Origin: Oxalobacteraceae bacterium UBA6704
GTDB taxonomy: Bacteria; Pseudomonadota; Gammaproteobacteria; Burkholderiales; Burkholderiaceae_D
Direction of reading: 5' to 3'
Length of the DNA: 64,000 nucleotides
NCBI GenBank assembly: GCA_002454505.1
Contig: DKJA01000181.1
Span: forward strand, 1-64,000
The position numbers were made by a program, and so were the translations under genes. Shown piece after piece: positions 16,598-25,663 of the stretch; position 1 is the first letter of the stretch; each line of letters opens with the position of its first letter. The notes beneath the pieces were generated by a model. The model saw only the letters and a program-made list of their open reading frames with translations. It was not told the origin of the DNA and made no database searches.

Positions 16598-17599
16598 ATG
16601 AAACACGGTCATTCCTGGTTGACGCAAGCACGCAAGACAGCCCAGCTGCTGTTCGGCCGCAGAATCGCCGATACCGCCTTCACGCCGTTCGACATTCCGG
16701 AAACGGTGTTCGATGCGCAGCGGCCGCCATCGCGGGCGCCGTCCGGTGCCCGCTTCCTCAACGGCGTGCACATGAACGATGCGGGCAGCCGCCGTTACAA
16801 ACTTTATATTCCCTCATGCTGGAAGGGCCAGCCGCTGCCGCTGGTGGTGATGCTGCACGGCTGCGCCCAGGATCCCGACGATTTCGCCGCCGGCACGCAG
16901 ATGAACGCCGTCGCCGAGGAGCAGCGCTGCTTCGTCGTCTATCCCGCCCAGTCGCAGGATGCCAACAACTCGCGCTGCTGGAACTGGTTCAATGCGCTGG
17001 ACCAGCGCCACGGCCAGGGCGAGCCGTCGATCATCGCCGGCATCACGCGCGAAGTGATGGCCTCCTATCCCGTCACGCACGACCGGGTGTACATCGCCGG
17101 CATGTCGGCCGGCGGCGCGATGGCCGTCATCGTCGGCACGCTGTATCCGGAGCTGTTCTCGGCAGTGGGCGTCCACTCCGGCCTGCCCTTCGCGGCGGCG
17201 CGCGACCTGCCGTCGGCACTGTCGGCCATGAAGCGGGGCGCGTCGAGCGCGCGGGAGACCAACAGCGGCGGCCTGCCGATCATCGTGTTCCATGGCGACC
17301 AGGACACCACCGTCCATCCCGTCAACGGCGAGGAACTGATGGCGCAGGGCCTGCGCAGCCATCCGCGGGGCGGCACGGCGCAGCCTTCACGCAGCGTGGC
17401 GGGCCGCGTGCCGGACGGGCATGCGTACACGCGCGTCAAGCACTGGCTGGGCGACGGCTCGCCGCTGGCCGAACACTGGGTCATCCATGGCGCCGGCCAT
17501 GCATGGTCGGGCGGCAGCGCGGCCGGCAGTTATACGGATGGCAAGGGGCCCGATGCGAGCCGCGAGATGATGCGCTTCTTCAGTACCGTCAGGGCTTGA
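16598..17599 (+). CDS. PHB-depolymerase-type esterase (catalytic domain type 1)
   Basis: A 333-residue alpha/beta hydrolase of the PHB depolymerase / feruloyl-esterase-like group. Seen are YKLYIPSCWKGQPLPLVVMLHGCAQDPDDFAAGT, the lipase box GMSAGG with S170, Asp in FHGDQDTTVHP and His in GAGHAWSGG. No signal peptide is evident, which fits intracellular members acting on poly-3-hydroxybutyrate granules or oligomers. Substrate is inferred from family only. A poly-A stretch near 16499-16508 lies in the 208-bp upstream gap, which otherwise shows nothing. The end overlaps the convergent CWC gene by 11 bp. Confidence 0.82.
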   Translation: MKHGHSWLTQARKTAQLLFGRRIADTAFTPFDIPETVFDAQRPPSRAPSGARFLNGVHMNDAGSRRYKLYIPSCWKGQPLPLVVMLHGCAQDPDDFAAGTQMNAVAEEQRCFVVYPAQSQDANNSRCWNWFNALDQRHGQGEPSIIAGITREVMASYPVTHDRVYIAGMSAGGAMAVIVGTLYPELFSAVGVHSGLPFAAARDLPSALSAMKRGASSARETNSGGLPIIVFHGDQDTTVHPVNGEELMAQGLRSHPRGGTAQPSRSVAGRVPDGHAYTRVKHWLGDGSPLAEHWVIHGAGHAWSGGSAAGSYTDGKGPDASREMMRFFSTVRA

Positions 17600-17798
17600 C
17601 CGAAGGGACGGGCATCTGGGCGATATGCGCTTTCAGGCAGGCGGGACACCAGCATCCCGGGCTGGCCTCCCCGCTTCGGGGAACCGCGACGGCGGGCGGC
17701 AGCAGCGTGCACCAGCACGGCGCCGCCGGGGCGCCGTTCGCCGGCTCATCCGTCATGGCGCATGCAAAAGCCGCGCCGCAGCGTGTGCAGGTACTCAT
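17589..17798 (-). CDS. Cysteine-rich CWC family protein
   Basis: A 69-residue protein with the spacing of the cysteine-rich CWC family: CTRCGAAFAC at the N-terminus, CWCTLLPPAV in the middle and CWCPACLKAHI near the C-terminus. The eight cysteines likely bind zinc or iron. Function is unknown. It is convergent with the esterase gene and overlaps its last 11 bp. Confidence 0.8.
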   Translation of the reverse strand: MSTCTRCGAAFACAMTDEPANGAPAAPCWCTLLPPAVAVPRSGEASPGCWCPACLKAHIAQMPVPSVKP

Positions 17799-17856
17799 GG
17801 CGCGAGGCTAGCGCACGGGCCGCGAAACCACAAGGGATTTGGCCCCGGTTTGGCCC

Positions 17857-17862
17857 TATAAT
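17857..17862 (+). promoter_or_regulatory. Candidate -10 box for argB
   Basis: A perfect TATAAT 60 bp before the argB start. No convincing -35 hexamer is at the usual distance, so the call rests on the -10 alone. Confidence 0.4.
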
Positions 17863-17922
17863 GCGCACTGCAAGCCTGCGCTTCGCTGTTAAAATCGCAC
17901 CACTTTCTCTACCGGACCCGCC

Positions 17923-18849
17923 ATGAGCCAACTGACTTCCCTGAACCTGGATGTGCCAGCCGACGACCTGACCGCCGTATCGCCGGCCATCCAGGCACAG
18001 ATTCTTGCGGAAGCGCTGCCGTACATCCGCAATTTTCATGGCAAGACCATCGTCATCAAATACGGCGGCAACGCGATGACCGATGAGCGCCTGAAGCACG
18101 GCTTCGCGCGCGACGTCATCCTGCTGAAACTGGTCGGCATGAACCCGGTGGTGGTGCACGGCGGCGGTCCGCAGATCGACAATGCGCTGAAGAAGATCGG
18201 CAAGCAGGGCACGTTCGTGCAGGGCATGCGCATCACCGACGAAGAAACGATGGAAGTGGTCGAGTGGGTGCTGGGCGGCGAAGTCCAGCAGGACATCGTC
18301 ATGCTGATCAACCATTACGGCGGCCAGGCCGTGGGCCTGACCGGCAAGGACGGTGGCCTGATCCGCGCCCGCAAGATGGCCATGCCGGACAAGGACAACC
18401 CGGGCCAGTACCTGGACATCGGCTTCGTCGGCGAGATCGACGCGATCAATCCGGCCGTCGTCAAGGCGCTGCAGGACGACGCGTTCATCCCGATCATTTC
18501 GCCGATCGGCTTCGGCCAGGACGGCCAGGCCTACAACATCAATGCCGACGTCGTGGCCGGCAAGATCGCCGAGATCCTGAAGGCGGAAAAGCTGATCATG
18601 ATGACCAATATCGCCGGCGTGCAGGACAAGAGCGGCAACCTGGTCACCGACCTGTCGGCCCGCGAGATCGACGAGATGTTCGCCGACGGCACGATCTCCG
18701 GCGGCATGCTGCCGAAGATTTCGTCGGCCCTCGATGCCGCCAAATCGGGCGTCAACACGGTGCACATCATCGACGGCCGCATCGAACACAGCCTGCTGCT
18801 GGAAGTGTTGACCGAACAGGCGTTTGGCACTATGATCCGGTCTCACTGA
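17923..18849 (+). CDS. argB: Acetylglutamate kinase
   Basis: A 308-residue enzyme phosphorylating N-acetyl-L-glutamate, the second step of arginine synthesis. Features are [10 protein letters not shown] (lysine and glycine-rich ATP site, about residue 45), [10 protein letters not shown] (acetylglutamate site), [30 protein letters not shown] and [18 protein letters not shown]. The N-terminal helix of about 28 residues is the hexamer-forming, arginine-sensitive type. It is followed directly by a terminator, so it is monocistronic, which is normal for arg genes in Burkholderiales. Confidence 0.96.
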   Translation: MSQLTSLNLDVPADDLTAVSPAIQAQILAEALPYIRNFHGKTIVIKYGGNAMTDERLKHGFARDVILLKLVGMNPVVVHGGGPQIDNALKKIGKQGTFVQGMRITDEETMEVVEWVLGGEVQQDIVMLINHYGGQAVGLTGKDGGLIRARKMAMPDKDNPGQYLDIGFVGEIDAINPAVVKALQDDAFIPIISPIGFGQDGQAYNINADVVAGKIAEILKAEKLIMMTNIAGVQDKSGNLVTDLSAREIDEMFADGTISGGMLPKISSALDAAKSGVNTVHIIDGRIEHSLLLEVLTEQAFGTMIRSH

Positions 18850-18850
18850 G

Positions 18851-18880
18851 AAAAACGGGCAGTCACGCTGCCCTTTTTTC
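18851..18880 (+). terminator. Rho-independent terminator of argB
   Basis: Stem GGGCAG / CTGCCC, loop TCACG, followed by T6, two bases after the argB stop codon region. Confidence 0.88.
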
Positions 18881-18898
18881 CAGGCTGTTTCAAGCGAT

Positions 18899-18973
<75 letters not shown>

Positions 18974-18981
18974 GTTTTACA

Positions 18982-19947
18982 TCAATACACCCGCACCACC
19001 CGCAGTCCCTTCCGCCGCAGCAGTTCCGGCACGCTGTTCTCCCCCACCAGATGCAGGACCCCGATCGCGGCCACGCTGTTCTTTTCGCGCGCCAGCAGTT
19101 TCGCCACGCCGTTCGCCAGGCCCGGATTACGCTCGACCAGCAGCACCTGGTTGACGAAGCGGCCGGAGAACGTGTCGTCCGCGGCCGTCTTCGCGGCGAT
19201 GCGGTCCAGCGCCGCCTGGTCGGCCGTGGCCCATGCCTGCGCGATCGCGCGCGCGTCGCCGGCCTGTTCCTTGTCCTCGATCGCGGCGATCGTCTCCTGC
19301 AGGAACAGCGCCTGCTCCGCCGGCTTCATGCGGCCGAACAGCGCCATCTGCGCCTGCACCGATTCCAGCTCGACGACCTTCTGGCCCCGCGCGTGGGCCT
19401 GCTGCGCGAGCCACGCGTCGACAGCCAGTTCGGCCTGATAGCCCTGTGCCTCGAACTCGCGCACCGTCAGCAGCGTGGCGATCATCCAGGCCTTCATCGG
19501 CACCACGGTGGCCGGCGGCACGTCGTAGCGGCGCAGCAGTCGGTCCAGCCGCGGGCGGTAGGCGGCCGGCAGTTCCGCCGATGCGGGACCGCGGCCGTTC
19601 TGGTACATGCCGTGTTCGCGCACGGCGCGGGCGATGTCGTCCTGCGGGCCCAGCGGATCGACTTCCAGCGCCAGCACCGAAGCCTCCTGCAACGCCTGCG
19701 TCAGGCGCGGCTCGAACGGATAGAACTCGCGCGCGCCCACGTGGATGGTGCCGAACAGCCAGGCCACGTGGCCGCCGTCCTCGATGCGGAACAGCGCGCC
19801 GCGGTTCGGTATTGTCTGCGCGATTGTCTTTGCGCTTGTCTTCGATATATCGGCTGTGGCATCGGCGCCAACGGCCGATGGCAACAGGCCGCCGGTAAAC
19901 CAGAAGATGCTCCAAAACATCACTATAATCTTGCGGCTACGGGACAT
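18982..19947 (-). CDS. TraB/GumN family protein
   Basis: A 321-residue protein of the TraB/GumN (PrgY/TIKI) family, predicted metal-dependent peptidase-like proteins. Two GxxH motifs mark the family: LFGTIHVG near the N-terminus and IGVLHLVGENSV at the end. A signal peptide (MSRSRKIIVMFWSIFWFTGG ...) puts it in the periplasm or membrane. The ATG at 19947 gives a positively charged start; an ATG nine codons later is possible. It converges on the tRNA-Thr gene and ends 8 bp from it. Confidence 0.82.
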   Translation of the reverse strand: MSRSRKIIVMFWSIFWFTGGLLPSAVGADATADISKTSAKTIAQTIPNRGALFRIEDGGHVAWLFGTIHVGAREFYPFEPRLTQALQEASVLALEVDPLGPQDDIARAVREHGMYQNGRGPASAELPAAYRPRLDRLLRRYDVPPATVVPMKAWMIATLLTVREFEAQGYQAELAVDAWLAQQAHARGQKVVELESVQAQMALFGRMKPAEQALFLQETIAAIEDKEQAGDARAIAQAWATADQAALDRIAAKTAADDTFSGRFVNQVLLVERNPGLANGVAKLLAREKNSVAAIGVLHLVGENSVPELLRRKGLRVVRVY

Positions 19948-19976
19948 TCCTGGCTTTCTACGCTGTCTCAAAGGAC

Positions 19977-20720
19977 GTGAATATTAAACCTTCCGCACCG
20001 GTCTGGCTGTTCGACCTGGATAACACGCTGCACAATGCTTCGCATGCGATCTTCCCGGCGATCGTCGCGAACATGAACACGTACATCGCGCGCGTGCTGG
20101 GCGACGGCACCACGCCGGCCGGCATCGACGCGGTGACGGCGGCGCGCACGCTGTACTGGCAGCGCTACGGCGCCACGCTGCTGGGCCTCGTCAAGCATCA
20201 CAACGTCAATGCCGCGCACTTCCTCGACGAGACGCATGGCATGGCCGACCTGGTGTCGCTGATCCGTCACGAAAAAGGGCTGGGCCGGATGCTGAAGCGC
20301 CTGCCCGGCCGCAAGGTGCTGCTGACCAATGCGCCGCACCGCTACTCGACGCAGGTGCTGCGCCACCTCGGCATACAACGCCACTTCTCGCACCACATCG
20401 CCATCGAATCGATGCGCGTGCATGGCCAGCTGCGGCCGAAGCCGTCGAAGCTCATGCTGCGCAAGATGCTGCGGCGCCAGCGCGTGACGGCCGGCCGCTG
20501 CATCCTCGTCGAAGACACGCTGGCCAACCTGCGCACCGCGCACGCGCTGGGCATGCGCACCGCATGGGTCACGCAATACCTGAAAGTGGGCGACCCGATC
20601 GGCACGGCCCATCCGCCGAAAAGGCTCACGCGGCCCGGCTGGGTCGATGTCAAAGTAAAATCCGTCAAACACCTGCCGGCGCGGCTGTCCCGCCTGCGCC
20701 GCACAACCGTTCTCCGCTAA
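19977..20720 (+). CDS. Pyrimidine 5'-nucleotidase (HAD superfamily)
   Basis: A 247-residue HAD phosphatase with the SDT1/pyrimidine nucleotidase layout. Motif I is WLFDLDNTLHN (D13, D15), motif II LLTNAP, and motif III/IV K in RPKPSK with LVEDTLANLRTAHALGM. It dephosphorylates UMP/CMP-type substrates in the family. The start is unusual: GTG at 19977 lies only one base after AAGGA, whereas ATT at 19983 has ideal spacing. A TATAAT at 19924-19929 may be its -10. It lies 14 bp upstream of slmA, likely one operon. Confidence 0.85.
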   Translation: MNIKPSAPVWLFDLDNTLHNASHAIFPAIVANMNTYIARVLGDGTTPAGIDAVTAARTLYWQRYGATLLGLVKHHNVNAAHFLDETHGMADLVSLIRHEKGLGRMLKRLPGRKVLLTNAPHRYSTQVLRHLGIQRHFSHHIAIESMRVHGQLRPKPSKLMLRKMLRRQRVTAGRCILVEDTLANLRTAHALGMRTAWVTQYLKVGDPIGTAHPPKRLTRPGWVDVKVKSVKHLPARLSRLRRTTVLR

Positions 20721-20734
20721 ATCCGATAAAAATC

Positions 20735-21310
20735 ATGGCAAGCACTCCGCCCGGCCAGCGCAAGCTGCAAATCCTCCAGGCCCTCGCCGCGATGCTCGAG
20801 CATCCGCGCGAGGCCAAGATCACCACCGCTGCGCTGGCGCGCAAGCTCGACGTTTCCGAAGCGGCGCTGTACCGCCACTTCGCCAGCAAGGCGCAGATGT
20901 TCGAAGGCCTGATCGAGTTCATCGAATCGTCCGTGTTCGGCCTGATCAACCAGATCGCCGACCGCCAGCAGGACGGCCTCGCGCAGGCCCGCGATATCCT
21001 CGCGATGCTGCTGCAGTTCGCCACCAACAATCCGGGCATGACGCGCGTGCTGACGGGCGACGCGCTGGTGGGCGAGGACGAGCGCCTGCAGCAGCGCATG
21101 AACCAGTTCTACGACCGCGTGGAACTGGCGCTGAAACAGGCGCTGCGCCTGGCCGCCACCGAAGGCGATGCGCACGAGGACGACGTGACGGCCCGCGCCG
21201 GCATGATGGTGGCCTTCGTGCTGGGCCGCTGGCACCGCTACGCGAAGAGCAGCTTCAAGCTGGCCCCCGGTGCGGAAGCAGGCGTGCAGATCGCCCTGCT
21301 GCTGCGCTGA
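20735..21310 (+). CDS. slmA: Nucleoid occlusion factor SlmA (TetR-type)
   Basis: A 191-residue TetR-fold protein. The DNA-binding HTH is ITTAALARKLDVSEAALYRHFASKAQMFEGLIEFIE (about residues 30-65). This and the C-terminal MMVAFVLGRWHRYAKSSFKLAPG are characteristic of SlmA, which binds chromosomal SBS sites and blocks FtsZ assembly over the nucleoid. It lies between the HAD nucleotidase and pabBC, with 14- and 16-bp gaps, in a probable operon. Confidence 0.9.
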   Translation: MASTPPGQRKLQILQALAAMLEHPREAKITTAALARKLDVSEAALYRHFASKAQMFEGLIEFIESSVFGLINQIADRQQDGLAQARDILAMLLQFATNNPGMTRVLTGDALVGEDERLQQRMNQFYDRVELALKQALRLAATEGDAHEDDVTARAGMMVAFVLGRWHRYAKSSFKLAPGAEAGVQIALLLR

Positions 21311-21326
21311 GTCCAACGGATACGCT

Positions 21327-23150
21327 ATGACCGCCGAGTGCTTCGCCCTGCTCGATGACGCTGCCGCCGGCGGCCATTCGCGGCTGCTGACGGGCCATGC
21401 CGGCACGCTGCGCTGCACGGACTTCGTGCAGTGGCCCGCGCTGCTGGACGATCTGCAGCAGGCGCTGGCGCGCGGGCTGCATGCGGTGGCCCTGTGCAGC
21501 TACGAACTGGGCCAGCACATCGTCGGCGTGCCGGCGCGCGATGCCGGGGTACCGCTTGCGCAGGTGATGCTGTTCGGGCAGTGCGCGCACCTGACCGGCG
21601 AGGAAGTGGCGCACTGGCTCGCGCAGCGCGCCGGCGGCGACGTGGCCGGCCTGGCCAACGTGCAGGCCAGCGTCACCGAGGACCAGTTCACCGATGCGAT
21701 CGGACGCATCCGCGACTACATCGCGGCCGGCGACACCTACCAGGTCAATTACACGTACCGCATGCGCTTCGATGCCTTCGGCTCGCCATGCGCGCTGTAC
21801 CAGCGGCTGCGCGTGCGCCAGCCGGTGCCGTATGGCGCGCTGGTGCTGACGGAAGACGGCACCGCGGTGCTGTCGCTGTCGCCGGAACTGTTCGTGCGCC
21901 TCGATGGCGAGACGCTGACGGCACGGCCGATGAAGGGCACGGCACCGGCGGCGCCGCCCGGCCCGGACATGCTGGACGATGATGCGCGCCGCGCCGCCGC
22001 GCTGGCCGCCGATCCGAAGAACCGCGCGGAAAACCTGATGATCGTCGACCTGCTGCGCAACGACATCGGCCGCGTGGCCGTCACCGGCACCGTGCATGTG
22101 CCGGCGCTGTTCGACGTGCAGCGCTACAGCGCCGTGCTGCAGATGACGTCCACCGTGCAGGCCACGCTGCGGCCCGACGCATCGCTGGCCGACGTGTTCG
22201 ACGCGCTGTACCCGTGCGGCTCGATCACCGGCGCGCCGAAGCGCCGCACGATGGAGATCATCGCCGAACTGGAGCCGGATCCGCGCGGGCTGTACACCGG
22301 CGCCATCGGCTGGTTCGCCCCGCCCCAGGAAAACGCGGGCCGCTCCTTCGGCGACTTCTGCCTGAACGTGCCGATCCGCACGCTGACCTTGCAGCCGGCA
22401 GCGGATGGCGTACGTCGCGGCGAAATGGGCGTCGGTGCCGGCATCGTCTACGACAGCGTGGCGGCGGAAGAATTTGCCGAATGCCGGTTGAAGGCGCGCT
22501 TTCTCACCGGCCTGTCGAACGACTTCGAACTGTTTGAAACGATGTACGCCACGCGCGAACAAGGTGCCCGTCACGTGGAGCGGCATCTCGCGCGGCTGGC
22601 GGCATCCGCCCGTACCTTTGCCTTTCACTGGGACGAAGCGGCGGCGCGCGCCTATATCGCGATGGCCTGCGCCGGCTTGCCCGCCGGCACGCCGCACCGC
22701 CTGCGCCTGGCACTGAGCCAGGCCGGTGCGTTCGCCGTCCAGACAGGCGTGCTGACGCCGCTGGCGGAGCCCGTGCGCTTGCTGCTGGCGGAAGCCGCCA
22801 CGGACTCCACCGACCTGTTCCTGCGCCATAAGACCACGCTGCGCGCCCGCTACGACGCGGCGTGGAAGGCGGCCGAAGCGCAGGGCGCCTTCGACCAGCT
22901 GTTCTTCAACGAACGGGGCGAATTGACCGAAGGCGGCCGCAGCAGCGTGTTCGTGCGCCTCGACGGCCAGTGGCTGACGCCGCCGCTGGCGGCCGGCCTG
23001 CTGCCCGGCGTGATGCGCGCCGTGGTGCTCGATGCGTGGGGTGCGCGCGAACAGGCGATCACGCGGCCGATGCTGGAACGGGCCGACGAGATCGTCGTCT
23101 GCAATGCGCTGCGCGGTGCGTTGCGGGCCGTGCTGTCGCCGGCATCATAG
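21327..23150 (+). CDS. pabB: Aminodeoxychorismate synthase component I fused to 4-amino-4-deoxychorismate lyase
   Basis: A 607-residue fusion. Residues 1 to about 385 are the PabB/TrpE-type chorismate-binding domain: DTYQVNYTYRMRF, RPMKGTAPAAP, ENLMIVDLLRNDIGRVA, SITGAPKRRTMEIIAELE, GEMGVGAGIVYDS. Residues about 395-607 are a PabC-type class IV aminotransferase (LFETMYA, HLARLAASA, NERGELTEGGRSSVFV, LLPGVMRAVVLD). One polypeptide thus makes 4-amino-4-deoxychorismate and splits off pyruvate to give p-aminobenzoate for folate. The PLP lysine expected near FLRHKTTLRARYD is present. The glutamine amidotransferase PabA is not in the window. Confidence 0.93.
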   Translation: MTAECFALLDDAAAGGHSRLLTGHAGTLRCTDFVQWPALLDDLQQALARGLHAVALCSYELGQHIVGVPARDAGVPLAQVMLFGQCAHLTGEEVAHWLAQRAGGDVAGLANVQASVTEDQFTDAIGRIRDYIAAGDTYQVNYTYRMRFDAFGSPCALYQRLRVRQPVPYGALVLTEDGTAVLSLSPELFVRLDGETLTARPMKGTAPAAPPGPDMLDDDARRAAALAADPKNRAENLMIVDLLRNDIGRVAVTGTVHVPALFDVQRYSAVLQMTSTVQATLRPDASLADVFDALYPCGSITGAPKRRTMEIIAELEPDPRGLYTGAIGWFAPPQENAGRSFGDFCLNVPIRTLTLQPAADGVRRGEMGVGAGIVYDSVAAEEFAECRLKARFLTGLSNDFELFETMYATREQGARHVERHLARLAASARTFAFHWDEAAARAYIAMACAGLPAGTPHRLRLALSQAGAFAVQTGVLTPLAEPVRLLLAEAATDSTDLFLRHKTTLRARYDAAWKAAEAQGAFDQLFFNERGELTEGGRSSVFVRLDGQWLTPPLAAGLLPGVMRAVVLDAWGAREQAITRPMLERADEIVVCNALRGALRAVLSPAS

Positions 23151-23244
23151 CCGGCACCTTGGCAGGCACGTTTCGCTGGCGGTCGAAGCGAGCCCTCCTT
23201 CGACCGCCTACAGTGCAGCCTTTCCCTGACGGACAAGGCGCACG

Positions 23245-23832
23245 ATGGAACTGCTGGCTTATCTCGATTCCCACCTGCTGACGGAAGCGCGGCTGCTGGC
23301 CGCCACCGGCCTCGATCGCCCGGCGCTGCAGGCCTTGCAGGCTGCCCGCCTGGCGCCCCTCCCCGCCTACCGGTTGCGCGTGGCCCTGCAGTGCACATCG
23401 TTCTTCGGCGTGCACGAGGAAACAGGCAACGTGGATTACTACGCGAAGGGCACACCGGCCTGGATCGGCGCAGTGCGGCACTTCGAGCACGAGGACGATG
23501 CCCGCGCACTGTTCGCGCGCCGCTATACCGAACGCTTGCACGAACTCGATCCGACGGCGCGGGCGGATCTTGCCGCCGAATGGCGGAGCTTCCTGGCTGG
23601 CACGTACGGCCTGTGCACGAACACAGGGCTGCCGGAGGAAATCGCCGCGAAGGAATGGGCGACCGCCACCATCGACCGCATCGTGGCGGACGGCGCCAAC
23701 GTGCAGCTGAACAAGCTGCGCACAGCCGTGGACCTGCTCGATGCATCGAGCAGCCCGTTCGCCCCGCACGAGCGCGCCCGCAGCTCGCGGCACCGGCTCA
23801 TCGAGCAGGTGCGCGCACAGCGGCGGCTGTAA
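23245..23832 (+). CDS. DUF6058-like protein of unknown function
   Basis: A 195-residue soluble protein beginning MELLAYLDSHLLTEARLLAATG, which I tentatively match to the DUF6058 family; some members are annotated near natural-product genes. The middle has FFGVHEETGNVDYYAKGTPAW and ARLFARRYTERLHEL-like helical sequence, then TYGLCTNTGLPEEIAAKEWATATIDRI. No catalytic motif is evident. It follows pabBC after 94 bp and converges on the DUF1428 pair with a 3-bp gap. Confidence 0.6.
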   Translation: MELLAYLDSHLLTEARLLAATGLDRPALQALQAARLAPLPAYRLRVALQCTSFFGVHEETGNVDYYAKGTPAWIGAVRHFEHEDDARALFARRYTERLHELDPTARADLAAEWRSFLAGTYGLCTNTGLPEEIAAKEWATATIDRIVADGANVQLNKLRTAVDLLDASSSPFAPHERARSSRHRLIEQVRAQRRL

Positions 23833-23835
23833 AAA

Positions 23836-24195
23836 TTACAGGCTGACGAAGGATTCGAAGCCGCCCCAGAACATGCGCTTGCCGTCGAAGGGCAGGTTCT
23901 TACCCTCCATCATCTCGGCCAGCCGGGGATCCTTCATCACCTTGTCGGCGATGACGTCGCGCTCGGCCCGCGAGTTGTAGACGATCCACGAGAAGAACAC
24001 CACTTCGTCGTCCTGCAGCTGCACGGCCTGTGGAAAAGACGTGAGTTTTCCCGGCTGCACGTCGTCGGCGATGCACTCGCGAAATTCCAGCGCACCGAAC
24101 TCGCGCCAGATGGCGCCGGCCAGTTCGGCCATGGCGCGGTAGTCGTCCAGCCTGCTTTTCGGTACGGGGGTCACGAAACCGTCGATATAAGGCAT
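23836..24195 (-). CDS. DUF1428 family protein, copy 1
   Basis: A 119-residue protein of the DUF1428 family (dimeric alpha/beta-barrel fold, function unknown). It shows MPYIDGFVTPVPKSRLDDYR, FRECIADDVQPGKLTSFPQA, and the ending PFDGKRMFWGGFESFVSL. It is downstream of a paralogue at 24290 with the same architecture and may be co-transcribed with it. The stretch around 23995-24095 is almost identical to the other copy at DNA level, although the flanks have diverged. Confidence 0.9.
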   Translation of the reverse strand: MPYIDGFVTPVPKSRLDDYRAMAELAGAIWREFGALEFRECIADDVQPGKLTSFPQAVQLQDDEVVFFSWIVYNSRAERDVIADKVMKDPRLAEMMEGKNLPFDGKRMFWGGFESFVSL

Positions 24196-24289
24196 GTCTG
24201 TCTCCTGTCGAGTGAGCGGTACCGCAGCGCGGCAGCTTTTCAGCTTAGCCGCTGGGGCCCCCGACAGCAACGCATACTTTACGGGAAAT

Positions 24290-24643
24290 CTACAAGCTGA
24301 CGAAGGTTTCGAAGCCGCCGAAGAACATGCGCGCGCCGTCGAACGGCAGGTCTTCGAAGTCGTTCGCCAGCCGGGGATCGTTCATCACTTTTTCATTGAT
24401 CGCGTCGCGCGCCGCACGCGATTCAAAGACGATCCACGCGAGGAACACCGTTTCGTCGTCCTGCAGCTGCACGGCCTGTGGAAAAGACGTGAGTTTTCCC
24501 GGCTGCACATCGTCGGCGATGCATTCGCGAAATTCCAGCGCGCCATGCTCGCGCCAGACGGCACCGAAGCGCTCGACCATCGCGTGGTACTCATCGATAC
24601 GGCTTTTCTTGACGGGGGTGACGAAACCATCAACGTAAGGCAT
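24290..24643 (-). CDS. DUF1428 family protein, copy 2
   Basis: A 117-residue paralogue of the previous gene, sharing MPYVDGFVTPVKKSRIDEYH, the FRECIADDVQPGKLTSFPQA segment and the ending FGGFETFVSL. It lacks three residues near the C-terminus compared with copy 1. The two lie in tandem, 94 bp apart, 36 bp after the FtrA-type regulator gene and in the same direction. Confidence 0.9.
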   Translation of the reverse strand: MPYVDGFVTPVKKSRIDEYHAMVERFGAVWREHGALEFRECIADDVQPGKLTSFPQAVQLQDDETVFLAWIVFESRAARDAINEKVMNDPRLANDFEDLPFDGARMFFGGFETFVSL

Positions 24644-24679
24644 GGTGGATCCTTTACTTGAAATGGATGGGCGGGACGG

Positions 24680-25663
24680 TCAATCCGTCACAGGATAACG
24701 CCCCTTTCGGTCGGTCACAAGAAATGCCTTTCGGTAAGCGCCCGGTGTGGTGGCGACGAGACGGCGGAAGTGGTGGCGCAGCGTTTCCTCCGAGCCGAAG
24801 CCGGCCCGTTCGGCCACCTGGGCCAGCGGCAGCGGGGTTTCCAGCAGATCTTTCGCGATCGCGACACGCTCGCGCGTCAGCCATTCGACCGGTCCCATGC
24901 CGGTGGCATCGCGAAATTGGCGCTGCAACGTGCGCGGACTCATCGCCGCCTGCTGCGCCATCGTCGCCACCGTATGAGGACGGTGCGGATGCCGGCGCAG
25001 GCTGTCCATCAGCTTCGCCAGCCGGCCCGCTTCGTCGGCAGGCATCGGCCGCGGCAGGAACTGCGCCTGGCCGCCCTCGCGGTGCGGCGCCACGACGAGC
25101 CGCTGCGCCACCAGGTTGCCGACCCGTGCGCCGTAATCGCGCCGCACGAGGTGCAGCAGCATGTCCAGCCCCGCAGCCGAACCGGCGGACGTGATCACCT
25201 GCCCTTCATCCACGTACAGCGCATCCGGCTCCACCTGCACGGCCGGGTAGCGCTGCGCGAGCTGGTCCGCGTAGCGCCAGTGCGTGGTGGCGCGGCGGCC
25301 ATCGAGCACGCCGGCCGCGGCCAGCACGAACACGCCGGAACAGATCGAGCACAGCCGCGCCCCGCGGCGATGAGCCGCACGCAGCGCTGCCAGCAGTGCG
25401 GGCGGTGGCGCTTCGTCCGCATCACGCCAGCCGGGGATGACGATCGTGTCCGCCTTCTTCAGCAGGCCGGGCGCGTAGCGGGCCTGCACGGTGATGCCGC
25501 CGGCGGCGCGGATCGGCCCCTTGTCGACGGCGCAGACGGCGAAGTCGTACCAGTCCACGCCCAGCTCGGGGCGGTCCAGCGCGAACAGCTCCACCGCGCA
25601 GCCGAATTCGAAGGTGCACAGGCCATCGTAGGCCAGCACGACCACCAGGTGTTTTTTGCTCAT
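24680..25663 (-). CDS. ftrA: FtrA-type GlxA-family AraC transcriptional regulator
   Basis: A 327-residue regulator. Residues 1 to about 190 are a DJ-1/PfpI-like domain (VVVLAYDGLCTFEFGCAVELF, LCSICSGVFVLAAAGVLDGRRATTHW, VITSAGSAAGLDMLLHLV). The AraC double HTH occupies about 220-315 (MSPRTLQRQFRDATGMGPVEWL, LAQVAERAGFGSEETLRHHFRR). This is the layout of FtrA. It is divergent from a rhodanese gene 91 bp away, a pairing I have seen annotated for FtrA in other proteobacteria, so it probably controls that gene. The effector is unknown. Confidence 0.82.
   Translation of the reverse strand: MSKKHLVVVLAYDGLCTFEFGCAVELFALDRPELGVDWYDFAVCAVDKGPIRAAGGITVQARYAPGLLKKADTIVIPGWRDADEAPPPALLAALRAAHRRGARLCSICSGVFVLAAAGVLDGRRATTHWRYADQLAQRYPAVQVEPDALYVDEGQVITSAGSAAGLDMLLHLVRRDYGARVGNLVAQRLVVAPHREGGQAQFLPRPMPADEAGRLAKLMDSLRRHPHRPHTVATMAQQAAMSPRTLQRQFRDATGMGPVEWLTRERVAIAKDLLETPLPLAQVAERAGFGSEETLRHHFRRLVATTPGAYRKAFLVTDRKGRYPVTD

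Noticed and set aside
23836..24643. One DUF1428 gene broken by a duplication or frameshift
   Set aside because: Both copies are full length with their own starts, ends and intact family motifs, so they are two genes.
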